From Zarea fungicola (Eukaryota; Ascomycota; Sordariomycetes; Hypocreales; Cordycipitaceae), in the NCBI GenBank assembly GCA_900169235.1, contig FWCC01000121.1, positions 62,001-126,000 of the forward strand: 64,000 bases of DNA. Reading direction: 5' to 3'. This document shows positions 43,148 to 55,296 of the stretch, piece after piece. How positions within the stretch are numbered: position 1 is the first letter of the stretch; each line of letters starts with the position of its first letter. The notes beneath the pieces were generated by a model, which made no database searches, was not told the DNA's origin, and saw nothing but the letters and a program-made list of their open reading frames with translations. Made by a program: the position numbers and the translations under genes.

Positions 43148-46100
43148 TTAATCTAAGCCGACTTTGGTAACTGATAAAGCAGGGTCTCGCGCAAAAGTCT
43201 CGACAAGCCGCTTGTAGGTGGTTGCCAATGTGTCGGCAGCCTGCTGATCAAACATGTCCTTTCTCAAAAAGAAATGATGCAATCCATCAAGATCAATAAT
43301 GTCCAGATACAAATCATAGGGCACGTTCAGCTCAAAACCCATCACTTGCAGCTCAACTTCATTGCTAAAGGCCATTGTATACTTTTGGCTGACGCGGTAG
43401 TCGATAAATACCTGGAAAAACGGTGAATCCTTGGCTGTGGCTTGGAGCTGGAGCTCTTGAACCAGCGCCGGGTACGGCAATTTAGAGTTGGCCAGGCCCG
43501 AATAAGTCTTGTCGCGCACTGTTTGCAAGAGGTCCTGGAATTTATCCGATTCTTGGCACACCAGTCGGAGAAGGATGAGATTGTATAGAGGACCAAGGAC
43601 TTCCATGTGCTCCGCTTGCTCGCTTCGTCCACTTTCAGCCACGGCAATCGTGACGTCTTCACCGCCGACGGTGTAATACATGAGCAGCGCGCGCAGGACA
43701 GTGAGATAGAAGTGGAACGGCGTCACTCTTAGCTCGCGGCATGTCTTGGCAACTTGCTCTCGGTCCTGCTCACTGATGGTACAGTGCGAGCGAGTGTTTT
43801 CGTATGCGGTCAGACGAGGTCGCTCCTCGACACTCGCGAGCGACATGACTGGCAGAGGTGGAGGGGGGGTAACGAATTCATTTTTCCAGTATGAAAGCTC
43901 CTTTTCAAACTTTCCAGCCTTGTAGTTTGCGTGCTGCAACTGCGATACCTCGTTGAGCTGCCTGACGCGACGGCCAGAGTTGGGATTGTCGTAGTAATGA
44001 CCTAGAAGGCTGAAGAACATGATGAAGGATGTCGCATCCAGAACCAGGGGGTGGAGTGCCAGAATGAAGAAGGTTTCTCCAGATGGAGAAGTCAGTAGCA
44101 GCATGCGTAATGTCTCGCCAACGTTGCTCTGATGAACCCAGCCCCGTTGAAGAGCGGCTGCAAGCTCAGCTACCTCACCAGCACCGTCCACTTGACGTTG
44201 CTCCAAGGCGATGCGGGTATCAGCCAGAACATGCTGCATCTGCTTGCCGTCCACATCAAAAAAGGCCGTCCGCAAAATTTCATGCTTTCTGCAAATTACC
44301 CGAATGGCATTGGCAAGCTTTCTCGAATCAATGGAGCCGTGGAATTTGCCATGAATCGTGTGATTCAAACCAACCGCGTCTTGAGCCTGTACACCGGTCA
44401 AAGGATAGAATCTGCTCTGAGTAAAGGAAACTGGGAGCGATTTGACAATGTTGAGAGAGCTATCCGACTCGTCCGATGTACTGTCGGCGTTGGTGTAGTC
44501 ATCTTCGCTGTCTCCAATGCTGCTGGCAGATGCCGATGGTGTTTCAGCGCCGCCATCGCTGGCGCCGCTCGACCCTAGAGATTCTCCGACGGCAAACGAC
44601 ACAAGGCCATCAATAGATGCTCCATTTAGAATTTTGAGAGTTGGAATATTAACGCCAAGATTTGACATGAACCAACCGCGAATTTCGACAGCTGCAAGTG
44701 AGTCAATGCCCAATTGGTCAAAGCGCATCTCACCAAGCTCTGCCTTGCTGACCCTGCTGATCTTGATGCGGAACTCAGAGGCAAGAATCGATGTGAATGC
44801 TTCCCAGACTAACTCATGTATCTGCTTCTGGTTCTCAGCCTCTGCAAGTCGCTCTTTCAGCGATTTCTTGCTTGTAGCCGCTCCTGCACCCGCGCTTGCT
44901 TCTTGCTGCGGCGTGATGAGATGGCACATGCGCGGCCAGCTCTCCCAAGGTGGTCGTTTACTATCGCGCGCACCGAAAGCCTGCAGTCCGGAAATGACCT
45001 CGGTATTTGTGCTCTCACCACGCGCATAGCTTGCCAGCACAGCTTCGCCAAAGAGCTGTTGAAACTCTCGTTCTGACGTGCGACAGCAGCCCATTCTTTC
45101 GAGATCCTTGTCGCTCATGATGGAGTCCTCTGTGACGCTCGTAATGTAGCCCACGCCAAAGATTGGGCCGATGTGCATGACTGACCCAGCAAGGCCCTTG
45201 CGCCTGCGCTGCTCCACAAGACTGGTCATGAAGGTGTTGGCGGCGGCGTAGTTGGCCTGGCCAAAATTTCCAATAATCGACGTAACGGACGAGAGACAAA
45301 TGAACAAGTCTAGAGTGTCCTCTTGGAAAAGTGAGTCGAGATGCATGGTGCCCTCAACCTTGCATCGCGTTACATCGTGAAATGTAGCAAGTGACATATT
45401 CTGAATGGAAGTATCACGAAGAACCATGGCTCCTTGAATAACTCCGCCGATGGGGGTCGAGGCTGCCTGTATCTGGTTGTATGCGTCTCGCGCGCTGCTC
45501 ATATCCGAGACGTCACTAGTGGCGGACTATGTTAGCAAACAGTCGCTGTTGAAAACTCAAGTCAATTTCATAATACATACCATGAGACAACAAGCACTTT
45601 GACTCCTCTGTGTTTCATTGCTTGCAGCCACAAAGGATCGACCTTTGGATTCCGGCTGCTGATTGCAAAAGATCGTGCACCGCGGTCTGCCATCCACTCG
45701 CAAAGGGACAAGCCCAGCCCGCCGGCCAAGCCAACCATCCAGTAGGTCTTGTTGCTGGGGAATGTCACAAGTGTTTCTACCGGGCGAACATTGACGACAT
45801 TGCCAGGCTTTTGCACCCAGTCAATAACCTGGAAGGGATTGTCGAATTTGAACTCTGGGTTAGTAATGTCACTCAGATCCACCGTGGCATTGTCAGTGTC
45901 GGCGATCGAATCATTAGCTTGAGACAATGCCATGCCGAGGCAGCTTTCTAGTTCTGCCAATGACGCAACTGAAGCCAAACTTGCCCAGCCTTCCCGACCA
46001 GAAAGATTAGACAACTGGTACTGGTTAGTGGACATTGGAAGAATGGCAGATAGGCAGTCTGCGACGGAATCTGCTGGGCGGGTTGACATGTTGGCAAACA

Positions 46101-49100
46101 CCGAGAAGCCACGCTTGACAAGTCTGGTAAGTGTGTGTGTTGTGGCATTAGGATGAATGTAGTTCCACTCAGAGTTGTTGACAGCGGCGGAGGATGCCGA
46201 AGTCGGCAGCGATTCGTCCGAAGTTGTAAAAACGACCTCGATTCTGAAGACCTTGGCCGCATGGGTGAGTACTGATGCGAGCGCAGTGTCGGGCTCATGC
46301 ACAAGAATCGAGGCACCGGCCGACAGTCCACGCAGTAAGTTGAAGGCAAACATGTAGTGCGCTACTCGTTTCAGGAGACCTGGGTACGATGAGGAGGCCA
46401 ACTTTGTCGGAATTGGCTTCGCCAAATGAATTGATGTGGATACTCTTGAACCGCTGTTTGAGCAAAGCGCAAGCATCATCTGATTGGTATTGCTGGGTGT
46501 GCCAATGGCGAGAAACATGCGGCTGGAGAGCGTTACTTGAATTGCCAGGGCAAGCGAATATTGGGTTTCAAGCTGCATGAACCCTTCCTGGACACCCGAG
46601 CCCGGGCGCATTGCCTCCAACTCTAGACGCCAGCCTGCATCTGTAGATACAAGAGTGGTGCCGTGTGCCGGGGACGGAGTGGACGTGAGAATTGGGCGAA
46701 CGTTGGAGTTGAATCGGTCATTTAGGGACTTGCCCATCGTAACACGAGGAATGATGAGATGACCCTTACTGTCGAGGACAACCTCGCGTTCGCAGTCAAT
46801 GCCTGATAATAGGTGGTATCGCAGGAATGCCGATGTAATATTCTCTCCTGTCACCTGCGATGGATTCTCCATATCGAACAACATGTAATGAAGCGCTGGA
46901 TTATCACGCGCAGCGGAGCGGAGTAGACCAAGAATCATGTTTGCGTGAGGATTCTGATAGCACCGACCTTGAGTGGCCCAGAAAATTGCCTTGGAATTTT
47001 CAATCATCCGCTTCATGGCACTCCAGCCCTCTTGGTCAAGTGCGCTGAAAATTGATTCGGACTGGGCGTCAATGATGCTCATAAATACTGTCGACTGAGG
47101 CAGAATCTCGGTTTCCAAAACACGCGCGAGCGCTGGGAGGATTGTAATATCTTCGCAAAACGGGAGTAGAGTAGATGAAATTTTTTCTGCAAGCTGAGTT
47201 TGCGCAGCGCTATCACCATGCAGGATGATGAGACTTGCAATGCGAGCTTCAGAGGCAAGTTTCGCTGGCACAACACTTGCATCAGGCAGCGATTCAAGAA
47301 AGCTAAACTTGTCATCCAAAGCCTTGAGAAGCAATGTTGACGGACCAGACTCCAATAAATCGACGGGAGCTTTCCAGAATCCGGCAAAATGAAGCTGACT
47401 GTTGATATCTGCATCTGTATTTGCAAGGCTGGCGTCCAGGTCCATGGCGACAAGGTAGCCACCGGGGCGAATCACGTACCGCATGTTTGAGAGCTGATCA
47501 GTTGAAACGAAAGAGGAAAGAATAACCAAATCAAACGAAGATTCTTCAAATCCCTGTTCACGCAGCGTTTTTGAGTCATCATATGACCGTGACAAAAATT
47601 CACATTTCGCTGACATGTTCCTGGCAACTTCCTCGTCTGCCTGAATGTCAGATGCCGGTGTTGCTCTGGTGTACGACGATATCTTGAACTCTGGTTGTGC
47701 AAAAGCCGAAATAGCAGCGCAAGCAGAGTTGCTAGATTCAATTTCCAAAACTCTCATGTGGGCATTCTTGTGCACTAGCACACTTGCAACCTCACGCAAG
47801 TACTCCTCAACACTCTGTTCTGAATGGCGGGCAACAGGTGGTTCGACCTTGTTCCATGCGACAGTAGAAAACACCTGAACGTCATCCTTCTCAGTCGGCT
47901 TGGACATTGGTACAAGCTCTAACCCTTGCGTCTGAATCAGGGCATGGTTTTGACCTTCATGATAGAGATCCAAGTCGCACATCATGTTGTCGTGGGGAAA
48001 CGGCTGGGTCTGCATTGAATCGACCTCGAAGCTGGCGCTTCCTGCAATTTCCGCTTGCAAGGGTGGAATGTTGGCCACCAATTTCCTGATGCGTCGGGGC
48101 ATATACATTGACCGGAATGAGCCATCGTTTGGGTGGCAGTATGCCAAGAAAGCAGACTGATAGCAAGCATCTAGGACTCCAGGATGGAGAAGTAATGGCG
48201 ACTCCTCGATCTTTTCAATGTGTGCGCGGCTAACACCAAGCTTGCGCTCGAGGCGATTGAGGCTTCTAAACTGTCCCGTATATGAGTACTCCAGCTCAGA
48301 GAGTGACTCGTAAAATTTTTCCTCGCGAACAGCAACGAGATTGGTTTGGCGAGGTTCTCGGGGCGGGAAGCTGGCGCTGGAGGATTCTGCCAACGCGACA
48401 CATACACGTCCACTGGCCTTGAGTTCAAGGGATGCATCAGAGCTTTGGCCAGAGCCAGCATGATAATAGAAGCATGCAGTAATCTCATCGCCTTTTCTGT
48501 CGATATTGCTCAAAGAAAGAAGAACCTCGACACTGGAGTCCTCGCGGTCGAAAACTGTGGCCGCGCTAAACTCAATGTCGAGCATGCTGACGGTGGCGAC
48601 GGCTCGAGATTCAGCGAGAGCTAGGCATGCCTCAAGAACCGTAACGATATACCCGGTTGCCGGAAAGACGGCAATTTCTTGCAGACGATGATCTCGTAGC
48701 CACGGTAGTTCCGACACACTCAAATTCTGCCGCCATTGCATGTTTGCTTTGGTACTGCTCGGCACCAAGTGACCTAGAAGCGGATGAGCCGGGGCAGGTC
48801 TCCGACGAATGGCGCTGGCGTATCTTGACTCGTGCCAGTAGCCATCTTGGTGATCCCAGCTGTACCCGGGAAGACCCTTGACAAGGCTGGCGGGCCGATT
48901 GCCAGAGGTGAAAGCATCGAAGCGACTCATTCTGAGAGCCCCTTCCTCCAGATGGCACCAAGTATATCCTAGACCCTTTGCAAATGAATCAATGGCAGAT
49001 TGACCGCGGCTAGATAGCCCAGTGTAAGGAATCGTGACATTTAACTCTTCTTGAATAACGTCCGACGCAGGTCCCTTCAATGCCGGATGAGGGCCAAGTT

Positions 49101-51678
49101 CGAGGACCAGGTCCACGACACCTGTGCTGCCCAACGCACACTCCAGAGCTTGTTTGAAGAGAACCGGCTCCACCATGTTGTCGACCCAATACTGGCCTCC
49201 AAGTGAGCTAGCCAATGAGCCCCCTACCGCGCTGCTGCTAGGTTTGACGCTGGAGAACCAAGCTGTTCCATTATCTGGACTAATGTTGATGCTCATGTCT
49301 TGCAGAGCCTGCAAGTAATGTCTAGAGAGACTGCGCATGTGATGGGAGTGATACGCCTTGTCGACCTTTAGCTTCCGAACAAATTTAAGCTCGTCTTGAA
49401 AGATGACCATCAGCTCGTCCATGGCATCGTCGTCACCGGAGATGGTGACGCTGCCCGAAGAGTTGACCGCTGCTACACAAGCGCGACCGTGGAACTCTGG
49501 AAAGGAGAGCAGGTGCTGGGCATCTTCTTGCGACGTCCCAACCGCAATCATCGAACCCTTTTTTCCACGATTCGCATCAGGAAGGGACGTAGCCAGTCCA
49601 CGATAATATGCGATGCAGATGGCATCCTGCGCTGAAATGAACCCCGAGGCATACGCTGCGCCAATCTCGCCGGAGGAATGGCCGACCGCAGCCACGAAGT
49701 CGACGCCAGCAGCACGAAGCAAGTCAACCTGAATAATTTGCAGAGCAGTACACAGTGGCTGCGAGAAAGCGGCGTCCATGACATGAGACGTGGATACATC
49801 TCGCCGGAGCTCCCCAAGTAGTGACCAGCTCGGGTGCACGGCTTCAGGAAGATTTTGCAGCGCATCTTGAAGGGTCTCGAGTATGGAGAGGGCGACTGGT
49901 GATGACTGAACTAGGTCGAGGCCCATTTGTGGCCACTGTGCACCTTGGCCAGTAAAGACTCCTAAAATTCGAGGCTTCCCGGGCTGTGTAGGACGAGGCA
50001 TTCTTATTCCCAGATTTGAGGCAGAGTTTGAAGAAGACTGCGATTTTTGTAGCATATCTTCGAGCTCCTCGCAAAGCTGTTCAGTAGACTGCGCGGTGAT
50101 GGATGTGGCGACGGGCAGTGATGACCGCCGTGAGTGAAGAGTGTGACAGATATCATGGATGTTGAGAGTAGAGGCATTTTTGCGGACGTATTTGAGGAAC
50201 GATGCGAGATTAGCTTGGAGAGATTCTTCTGTTGAGGCGGAAAAGACAAAGGGCGAAAAGACAGGGGTATTTATTAACGATGATGATGAGATTGTTGATG
50301 GTGGGGATGTATACTGCTCCAGAATAGCATGCGCATTTGAGCCACCGAGTCCAAAACTAGACAGGCGTTAATAATTAACAGGCACTTGTGGCAATCAAGA
50401 ATATTGGGGTTGGGATGCGAACCTATTGACACTAACACGCCTTGTGGCTCCATCGATCAAGCTCGGCCAGGAAGTTAACCGAGTGGGAATTTGTAACTTG
50501 TTGTTGTAAAACTTGGCTAATTTGGGATTTAGTGAATTGAATTGCATATTAGATGGCACACTGCCATGTTTCAACATCAGCGAAGCCTTAAGAATGGCAG
50601 CAATGCCGGCTGTAGCTTCAGTATGGCCGACAACAGTCTTGATGCTTCCGACGAGGAGCTCATGGTGACCGTCCGTGTTGTCCTGAGGAAATAATGCAGT
50701 CGAAATAGCCTCCGCTTCAATGGGGTCGCCCGCAGGCGTACCAGTGCCATGCGCCTCAAAGAACTGAGGTCTGTCGCTCGCCTTGGATAAATCTAGCCCA
50801 GCGCGGGCGTAGCAATCTCGAATAAGTTGCGCTTGCGCTGATGCGCTGGGCGTTGTTGGACCTATAGACCGACCGTCTTGGTTCAGTGCCGTCTCTCGAA
50901 TAACGCAATCAATTTTATCACCGTCTGCCTCAGCTGCTGCTCTCGTCTTGAGAACAATGGCAGCGACGCCTTCGCCACGGCCATAACCGTTGGCTTCGGC
51001 GTCCCACATGCGACATGTGCCCTGCGGCGAGAGCATGGTAAAGTTGGACATGGAAATGAAGGGAATGGGGTCCAAAAGCAAGTTTGCGGCAGCGACAACG
51101 GCGACAGTAGAGTGACCAGACCGCAATTGCTGCACAGCATGATGTAGTGCGGTTAAGCTGGAGCTGCACGCTGTGTCAATTGTCATGGAAGGCCCATGCC
51201 AGTCGTAAAAGTACGAGACACGGGATGAAAGCATTGTTCTCGTTGTACCAGTAACTTGGTACTGTGGCATAACGTCATGGTCTCTATTCATGACCATCTC
51301 GTAGTCACCCACCATGTTACCCGCGTACACGGCGGTGTCTGATCCACGAAGCTTCTGCATGCTGATGCCGGAGTCTTCGAGCGCTTCGTAAACGACTTCC
51401 AGTGTCTGCCGCAGCTGCGGATCCATGGCGCTTGCTTCTGCATGGCTAACGTTGAAGAAGGGCGCGTCAAACTTTTGGCTGTCCTGTTCGTCGCCCAGAA
51501 GATAGGCGGATTGGACATTTGTGTGGCCATGATGCTTTGCTTTCTCATTGTGGTAACCCTGCAGAAAAGGCACGGGTCGGGATACTGGTTTGGGGTCGCG
51601 CAGCAACTCCCAAAGTTTTGACGGGGAATCTACATCACCCGCAAAACGGCAACCAGAGCCGATGATTGCAATTTCCAT
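43148..51678 (-). CDS. Highly reducing polyketide synthase with terminal condensation domain
   Basis: Exons 51678-50423, 50356-45581 and 45515-43148 give 2,799 aa. KS (residues 1 to about 430): DTACSSS, EAHGTGT and VGHTEATAG carry the Cys-His-His triad. AT: GVFTGQGAQWP and GHSSGE. DH: LRDHRLQEIAVFP (His) and HPGVLDACYQ (Asp). The MT region has lost its SAM glycine loop (VLEIESSNSAC instead of LExGxGxG). The ER region lacks the nucleotide-binding glycines (GASILVHEPDTALAS). KR: GLAGGLGLS and FGQANYAAAN (Tyr, Asn). ACP: LGIDSLAAVE. A full-length NRPS-type C domain ends the protein, but its HHxxxDG reads HPLVLDA. The iterative chain should therefore be built by KS/AT/DH/KR, with enoyl reduction supplied in trans by the gene at 57.46 kb. 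The intron in the KR runs 45580-45516. Confidence 0.95.
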
Positions 51679-53038
51679 TGTGTACGTTATATGTGGATGA
51701 TGAATAAATAGGGCGGGTAGTATATTTCCTTGCTGTTAGTTCCTCAATGCCTATTGCAGAGGCAGTGGAATGTGTATGTAAATAGTGGCATACACTATGA
51801 AGTACTGGTAAACAATTGCATTTACCAAGAAGTAGGTAAAACGAGAGATCAATTAAGCAGCACGAGTAGCATTATTTAATGCTTACGGAATTTCGTGCAA
51901 GCAGTCCATACCGCTACCTTTTAACCAAATTACAAGGTGTGGATCGTCCATTACCCAACTCTCAATATCAGGTGTAAAACATGACTACATGCAGACGCCT
52001 CAATATGAAATACGCCCAATTTTACAGATTGAGGGGCACGGGGCCGCGCCGGTCAGCTTCATGCGGGCATCCCAAGAGTCGGCATCGGCACAAGGTGAGG
52101 AGCGTTGGTTAGCGAGGTGCGCAGTGTTTCGCAGAGGCACCGAGACGAGCCCGTAACCAGAGACTCCTAAAATTAGAAAGCCAGGACTAGACACACGTCA
52201 ATAAACAGGGCAAATACGCGGAGAAGAGAATCGGCAACTAACTCCTTCGCTTAACCATGACTGGAGACCGTGGAGGGACAACCAACCAGGTAGGCGGAGA
52301 TTGTCGTCTCCGACGTCAGAGGTCCAATCAAAGGACACCCCCGCGCACTGTTTGCCATTGAATGGCTGGCTCGCGACTGCATATCATCAACGGTGCGCCG
52401 CCGGCCAAGTAAGCAGCCTCGGCCGACCCTGCAACAACGACCGGAATGGCAGATGCCAAATGCAGACATTCGTGGTGTAGTTGTTCCGAGGGCGAATGTA
52501 CAGGTACTTGATGCCCCGATTGACTAGCCTCTTTGAAAACGAGGGGGGTGGGTTACATCGCTTCTCGGTGTCCGCAATCAACGTCACTAATAAGCTGACA
52601 TCAGGTCTAGAAGTCGAGAAGGACCCCGACGCCCGGCAAGGCTGTAGATCTTGCATCGCAGGTGAATGGAAAGTCGCCGCTCGTGGTTGCAATGTGCTTT
52701 CCCTGCAGTGCGACGCACACACTGCGACGCACACTATAACACGCACAAAGGTTTCCCGCTTCAGTATCAACCAGCCATCCATCTTCCGTACTAGAAACCA
52801 CTTGCGCACGCAGGTACAGGGGTCCGGTGAGACGGCAGCTGCTAGCTTCTAGAAATAGCGTCGCTGAAACATTTTAGTTGGTTCTATATGCCCTCCAACT
52901 ACCGTATTATGTTCCCCTCAACTGTTGTGAGATTTTTATAAACCAACCGCTTGCACAAAGCCAAGTGCTTCGCGTTTCTTCTCATTTTGTCTGTCTATTG
53001 GTTTTTGTTCTTGTTGATTCAGTATAACCGACAGCACA
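51679..53038. other. PKS / membrane-protein divergent promoter region
   Basis: About 1.36 kb between the PKS start and the rhodopsin-domain gene. Short frames such as 52481-52852 show no domain. Contains the CGG element at 52039 and an ACAC/GACGCACAC-rich stretch at about 52710-52745. Confidence 0.5.
52039..52052 (+). promoter_or_regulatory. CGG-GG(N6)-CGG match upstream of PKS
   Basis: CGGGGCCGCGCCGG lies about 360 bp upstream of the PKS ATG. It is an exact match to the element found through the catabolic cluster, but the sequence is G+C-only and a single site could be chance. Confidence 0.3.
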
Positions 53039-54247
53039 ATGGCATTTGCAATTTACAAGAACTCGACGCAGCTTGCACAGCTGATTGTGCTGCTTATTTT
53101 CTCGCCACTAACAATCCTCTGCCTGGTACTCCGCTTCGTCGCGACACGCAGGACAAAGCGGAAGCTTGGCTTTGAGGATTGGATGGCCGTGCTAGCCACC
53201 ATCTTTGCAATTCTAAATAACCTGTTTGCTTTACTAGGTTTGTTCCACTTAAAACGTGTTTTTTTGTGTTTATTTCCGCTGACTCGATGTCCAGCGATTG
53301 GAGTACTAAATGGAAGACAAATTATCGACGAGGTCAAGCAGTCCCCGCAGGATTATACTGCCATGCGCAAGGTAAATAATTGCATCCCTGTGTTCATTCT
53401 TTGTCGAAAAAATGCCAACAATATCTAGTATGACATTGTCAGCATTTACATGTTCTTTGGCCACATTGTCACTGTCAAGCTCTCCATCCTCGCCTTTTAC
53501 CGCCGCATCTTTGGCATCCGGGTTGCTTACCTGAGGGCCATTTACACTCTCGGCGCTCTACAAATCATCGTAACGACCATTTTCGTCATCTTGCAAGGAT
53601 TCCAGTGCAGGCCGCTGGCACGGTACTGGGACCTGTCTGTGCCGGGCACCTGCTGGCCTGAAATCACCATTATTTTCGGCGGCAGTCTACCAGACTCCCT
53701 CATCGACTTTGGCGTCGTCATTCTCTGCATGGTCATGATCAAGTCGCTGCAGATTTCCCCGCAGCTGAAGCGCCGCCTTCGCATCCTGTTTGGCATCGGC
53801 TTCCTGGTCGGCATCATCGGCCTCATCAAGATGGGCGTCACCTACTCGACCAACCCCGTCTTTGCTCTGAGCATGGTGTCCATCTGGACGGCCATCCAGA
53901 TGTTCTTCTCCATCCTCTGCGCCTGTGCGCCCGTCTATCGCCCCATCATGCCCAGTGGCACCGGCTGGGGACAAATCTGGTCCAGGGTGACGGGCAGCCA
54001 TGGCAGGTCAACTCGCCGACATTCAGGCCAGCGGGGCAGCCTGGACAAGAGTCCCTTGTCAAAGACAAAGTCCACTTTTGACGATGGTAGCTCGCGCAAC
54101 TCCACCGCGAACCTCAACTGGAGTGCCGAGGCCGCGCATGAGCCAGAGACGCACTCCATGTCAGACCTCCAGGCTACTGAGGGAGTAACGAAACCCGAGG
54201 GCATTCATGTTCGCCGGGAATATATTGTGGAAGGCAGTCCTGTCTAA
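53039..54247 (+). CDS. Rhodopsin-domain (PTH11-like) seven-TM membrane protein
   Basis: Exons 53039 to about 53238, about 53295-53372 and about 53430-54247 give roughly 365 aa with seven predicted membrane helices. The fungal rhodopsin-like domain is recognised from LRFVATRRTKRKLGFEDWMA at the N-terminus, then YDIVSIYMFFGHIVTVKLSILAFYRRIF after the second splice, and the TYSTNPVFALSMVSIWTAIQ segment. A 100-residue hydrophilic Ser-rich cytosolic tail follows. Such proteins are found in many fungal biosynthetic and effector neighbourhoods; their function is mostly unknown. No CFEM Cys pattern is present at the N-terminus. Confidence 0.85.
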
Positions 54248-55296
54248 TTTACGTAGTCATGTCTATTTTCTTTTTTGTCGGTTCTTTGTTTCATGTTACA
54301 TGATAGATACACCTGAGCGAGCTTTACTGCATACCATAGCAATGATTTTTTTTAAAAAGCTGTCGCTGGCAATTTACATTAATTGTGCACTATGAGCTGA
54401 AACCATCTTCAACAAGTCAACTACATTGTGGGCGGCATTTAGGCAATTAAATTCACTGCAGGCGTTCTTGCCACGTCTTGTGGCGGCGCCGCCACTAACA
54501 CGGTGAAAAGCATATCGGGCTTGCAGCTGGGTCCAGGTGAGGAGACAAGCGATGAGAGCGTCATGCAGTGAGATAATCAGGCCCATCAAAACGGACCTTG
54601 GTTGGGTCCGGTTTTGGCCAATATTGTCTTACATACCCCCGATGCGTTACAAACGAAGTCTGCTTGTCTGCCCGACTGGTTGACTGGATTTGACGAGGTT
54701 GGTTTCACATGCGACTGATCTACTCATTCAGCAGCGTTCTCGAAGGGGTCTTTTTTTCGGCCATGACTGAAAAAAGATATACTGGCAGATCTTAAATGCA
54801 TTCCTAACAAACGAACAAGATGTGGATCGTTACAAGTGGGAGTGATTATTCACCAGTTGCCACCCGAACCCCTCGTCACTATAGTGCTTACTGATGTCTT
54901 GCTGCAGCTATAGCAGCAAATCAAGTATTCACCTGAAGACACTTGGGGGCAAGCTCAACGCCACCATCACACCCTGGGGGCCTGGTTAGCCTGTGCATCG
55001 GGCTCCATTCCCCCTCAGCACGCAAGGGTTGAGGCCTTGGTGCGGCCATCGCTCAGTCTAAAATAGTGGCAAGTGAAAATGCGGGGCTCCGATTCATTCC
55101 ACCGCATCTAGGCTTGGCGGAGGGTGTGGCTGTTGACGTAGCTGCAACTAATCCAACTATTCGCAAAGCGTCAGCGTCTCAATCCCAGCGCATCCGGTCG
55201 AACATCAATATCACATCAAGAAGAATTACACATAAGAGCTACAGCCACGGCAATGGCACAACAGGAATTGTCGATGATAAACTCTTCATAGCAGCC
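54248..55296. other. Intergenic, about 1 kb
   Basis: No gene supported. A non-ATG frame extends upstream of the P450 ATG from 55066, but it lacks similarity to the family N-terminus. Direct GCTATAGCAGC-like words occur near 54908. Confidence 0.5.

Noticed and set aside
55066..55296. Longer N-terminus for the second P450
   Set aside because: The extension starts at a GTG with no Met, and the ATG at 55297 gives a normal membrane anchor.
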